From NCBI GenBank assembly GCA_002358955.1, contig DEPV01000097.1, positions 1 to 13,156 on the forward strand: 13,156 nt of DNA, given 5' to 3'. Of the stretch, positions 12,679 through 13,156 are shown piece by piece. Origin of the DNA: Erysipelothrix sp. UBA3383. GTDB lineage: Bacteria; Bacillota_I; Bacilli_A; Erysipelotrichales; Erysipelotrichaceae. The notes under the pieces were generated by a model that saw nothing but the letters and a program-made list of their open reading frames with translations, was not told where the DNA came from and did no database searches. Position 1 is the first letter of the stretch; the number at the start of each line of letters is the position of its first letter. The position numbers were made by a program, and so were the translations under genes.

Positions 12679-13156
12679 ATGATAAAAATAGGCATATTGA
12701 CTTCTGGTGGAGATGCACCGGGAATGAATGCTGCGATTCGAGCATGCGTTCGTTCAAGTTTATCTTTAGGCATTGAAGTCTACGGAGTATTTGATGGTTA
12801 TGAAGGACTTGTGAATAATAACATTCGACAACTGGATAGAGGCGATGTTTCGGATATTATTATTCAAGGGGGAACTGTACTAGGATCTGCACGTTTGGAA
12901 GAGTTTAAACTTGAATCCATTCGTCAGCAAGCAGTCGACAACTTGCATGCTCATGGCATTCAAGGTTTAGTTGTCATTGGGGGCGATGGTAGTTACCGTG
13001 GTGCCCAAGCGTTAAGTGCAATGGGAATCAACTGCATTGGAATACCTGCGACAATCGATAATGATATCGATTCAACAGATTATTCAATTGGTTTTGATAC
13101 TGCATTGAACACCGTGATTCAAAACGTGGATAAACTGCGCGATACAAGCAGCTCCC
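12679..13156 (+). CDS. pfkA: ATP-dependent 6-phosphofructokinase, 3' end cut by the window
   Basis: This is the 5' part (159 complete codons) of phosphofructokinase, which phosphorylates fructose 6-phosphate to fructose 1,6-bisphosphate and commits sugar to glycolysis. The ATG follows GAGGTGA. Numbering matches the Geobacillus enzyme closely: the glycine-rich start GILTSGGDAPGMNAA (5-19), GGTVLGSAR with Arg72 at the ATP site, VVIGGDGSYRGA with Asp103 and Gly104 (Gly104 marks an ATP rather than a pyrophosphate enzyme), and TIDNDI with catalytic Asp127. Around the last motif the usual PGTIDNDI-PGTD reads PATIDNDI-DSTD, so Gly124 has become Ala and the Pro-Gly after it Asp-Ser. The following SIGFDTALNTVIQ is standard. 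The frame is open at the window edge. A promoter region separates it from dnaI, so it is probably an independent transcription unit. Confidence 0.96.
   Translation, partial: MIKIGILTSGGDAPGMNAAIRACVRSSLSLGIEVYGVFDGYEGLVNNNIRQLDRGDVSDIIIQGGTVLGSARLEEFKLESIRQQAVDNLHAHGIQGLVVIGGDGSYRGAQALSAMGINCIGIPATIDNDIDSTDYSIGFDTALNTVIQNVDKLRDTSSS

Noticed and set aside
1..13156. Mobile elements, CRISPR arrays, tRNA or rRNA genes, toxin-antitoxin or defence genes
   Set aside because: None was seen on either strand. Composition and gene density are even, and no gap exceeds 300 bases.

Overview
The window looks like the chromosome of a low-to-moderate-GC Firmicute, most likely a member of the Erysipelotrichia or a related lineage. 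This rests on three things: housekeeping proteins of Firmicute type (YqjM-like flavoenzyme, RadC, MreC/MreD, MutM, and the DnaB/DnaI helicase-loading pair), strong AGGAGG-like ribosome binding sites, and the gene order polA-mutM-coaE-dnaB-dnaI, which is a compressed form of the Bacillus order. The taxonomic call is inference, because no RNA gene is present to settle it.

Layout. (1) Positions 1-2135: the 3' end of an aldo/keto reductase gene on the plus strand faces a minus-strand pair, a YqjM-type ene-reductase and a 55-residue membrane protein. A perfect 14-bp hairpin between them (885-917) looks like a shared bidirectional terminator. (2) Positions 2136-2287: a divergent promoter region. 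(3) radC, which lacks a standard start codon at its proper N-terminus and appears to begin at ATA 2288, followed by a strong terminator. (4) A cell-envelope group on the plus strand: mreC, mreD and an AI-2E-family (UPF0118) permease, with no mreB beside them, followed by a lipoprotein of the ZnuA-like metal-binding fold that has lost the expected metal ligands. (5) A tightly packed replication/repair operon, polA-mutM-coaE-dnaB-dnaI, whose genes overlap by 1-4 bases or are separated by one base. (6) The 5' end of pfkA behind its own promoter region, which carries an inverted repeat.

How the genes fit together: mreC and mreD scaffold the elongation machinery in the membrane. polA and mutM repair DNA, coaE makes coenzyme A, and dnaB and dnaI load the replicative helicase. 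The redox genes at the left probably reduce carbonyl compounds and activated alkenes. Every intergenic gap is shorter than 300 bases. I found no tRNA, rRNA, CRISPR array, insertion sequence or phage gene. The region is mostly ordinary housekeeping DNA. Its oddities lie inside the genes: the radC start, the ligand-less ZnuA-like lipoprotein, a DnaI without its zinc cysteines, a Pol I with an eroded proofreading domain, and an OYE protein with a shortened signature loop.
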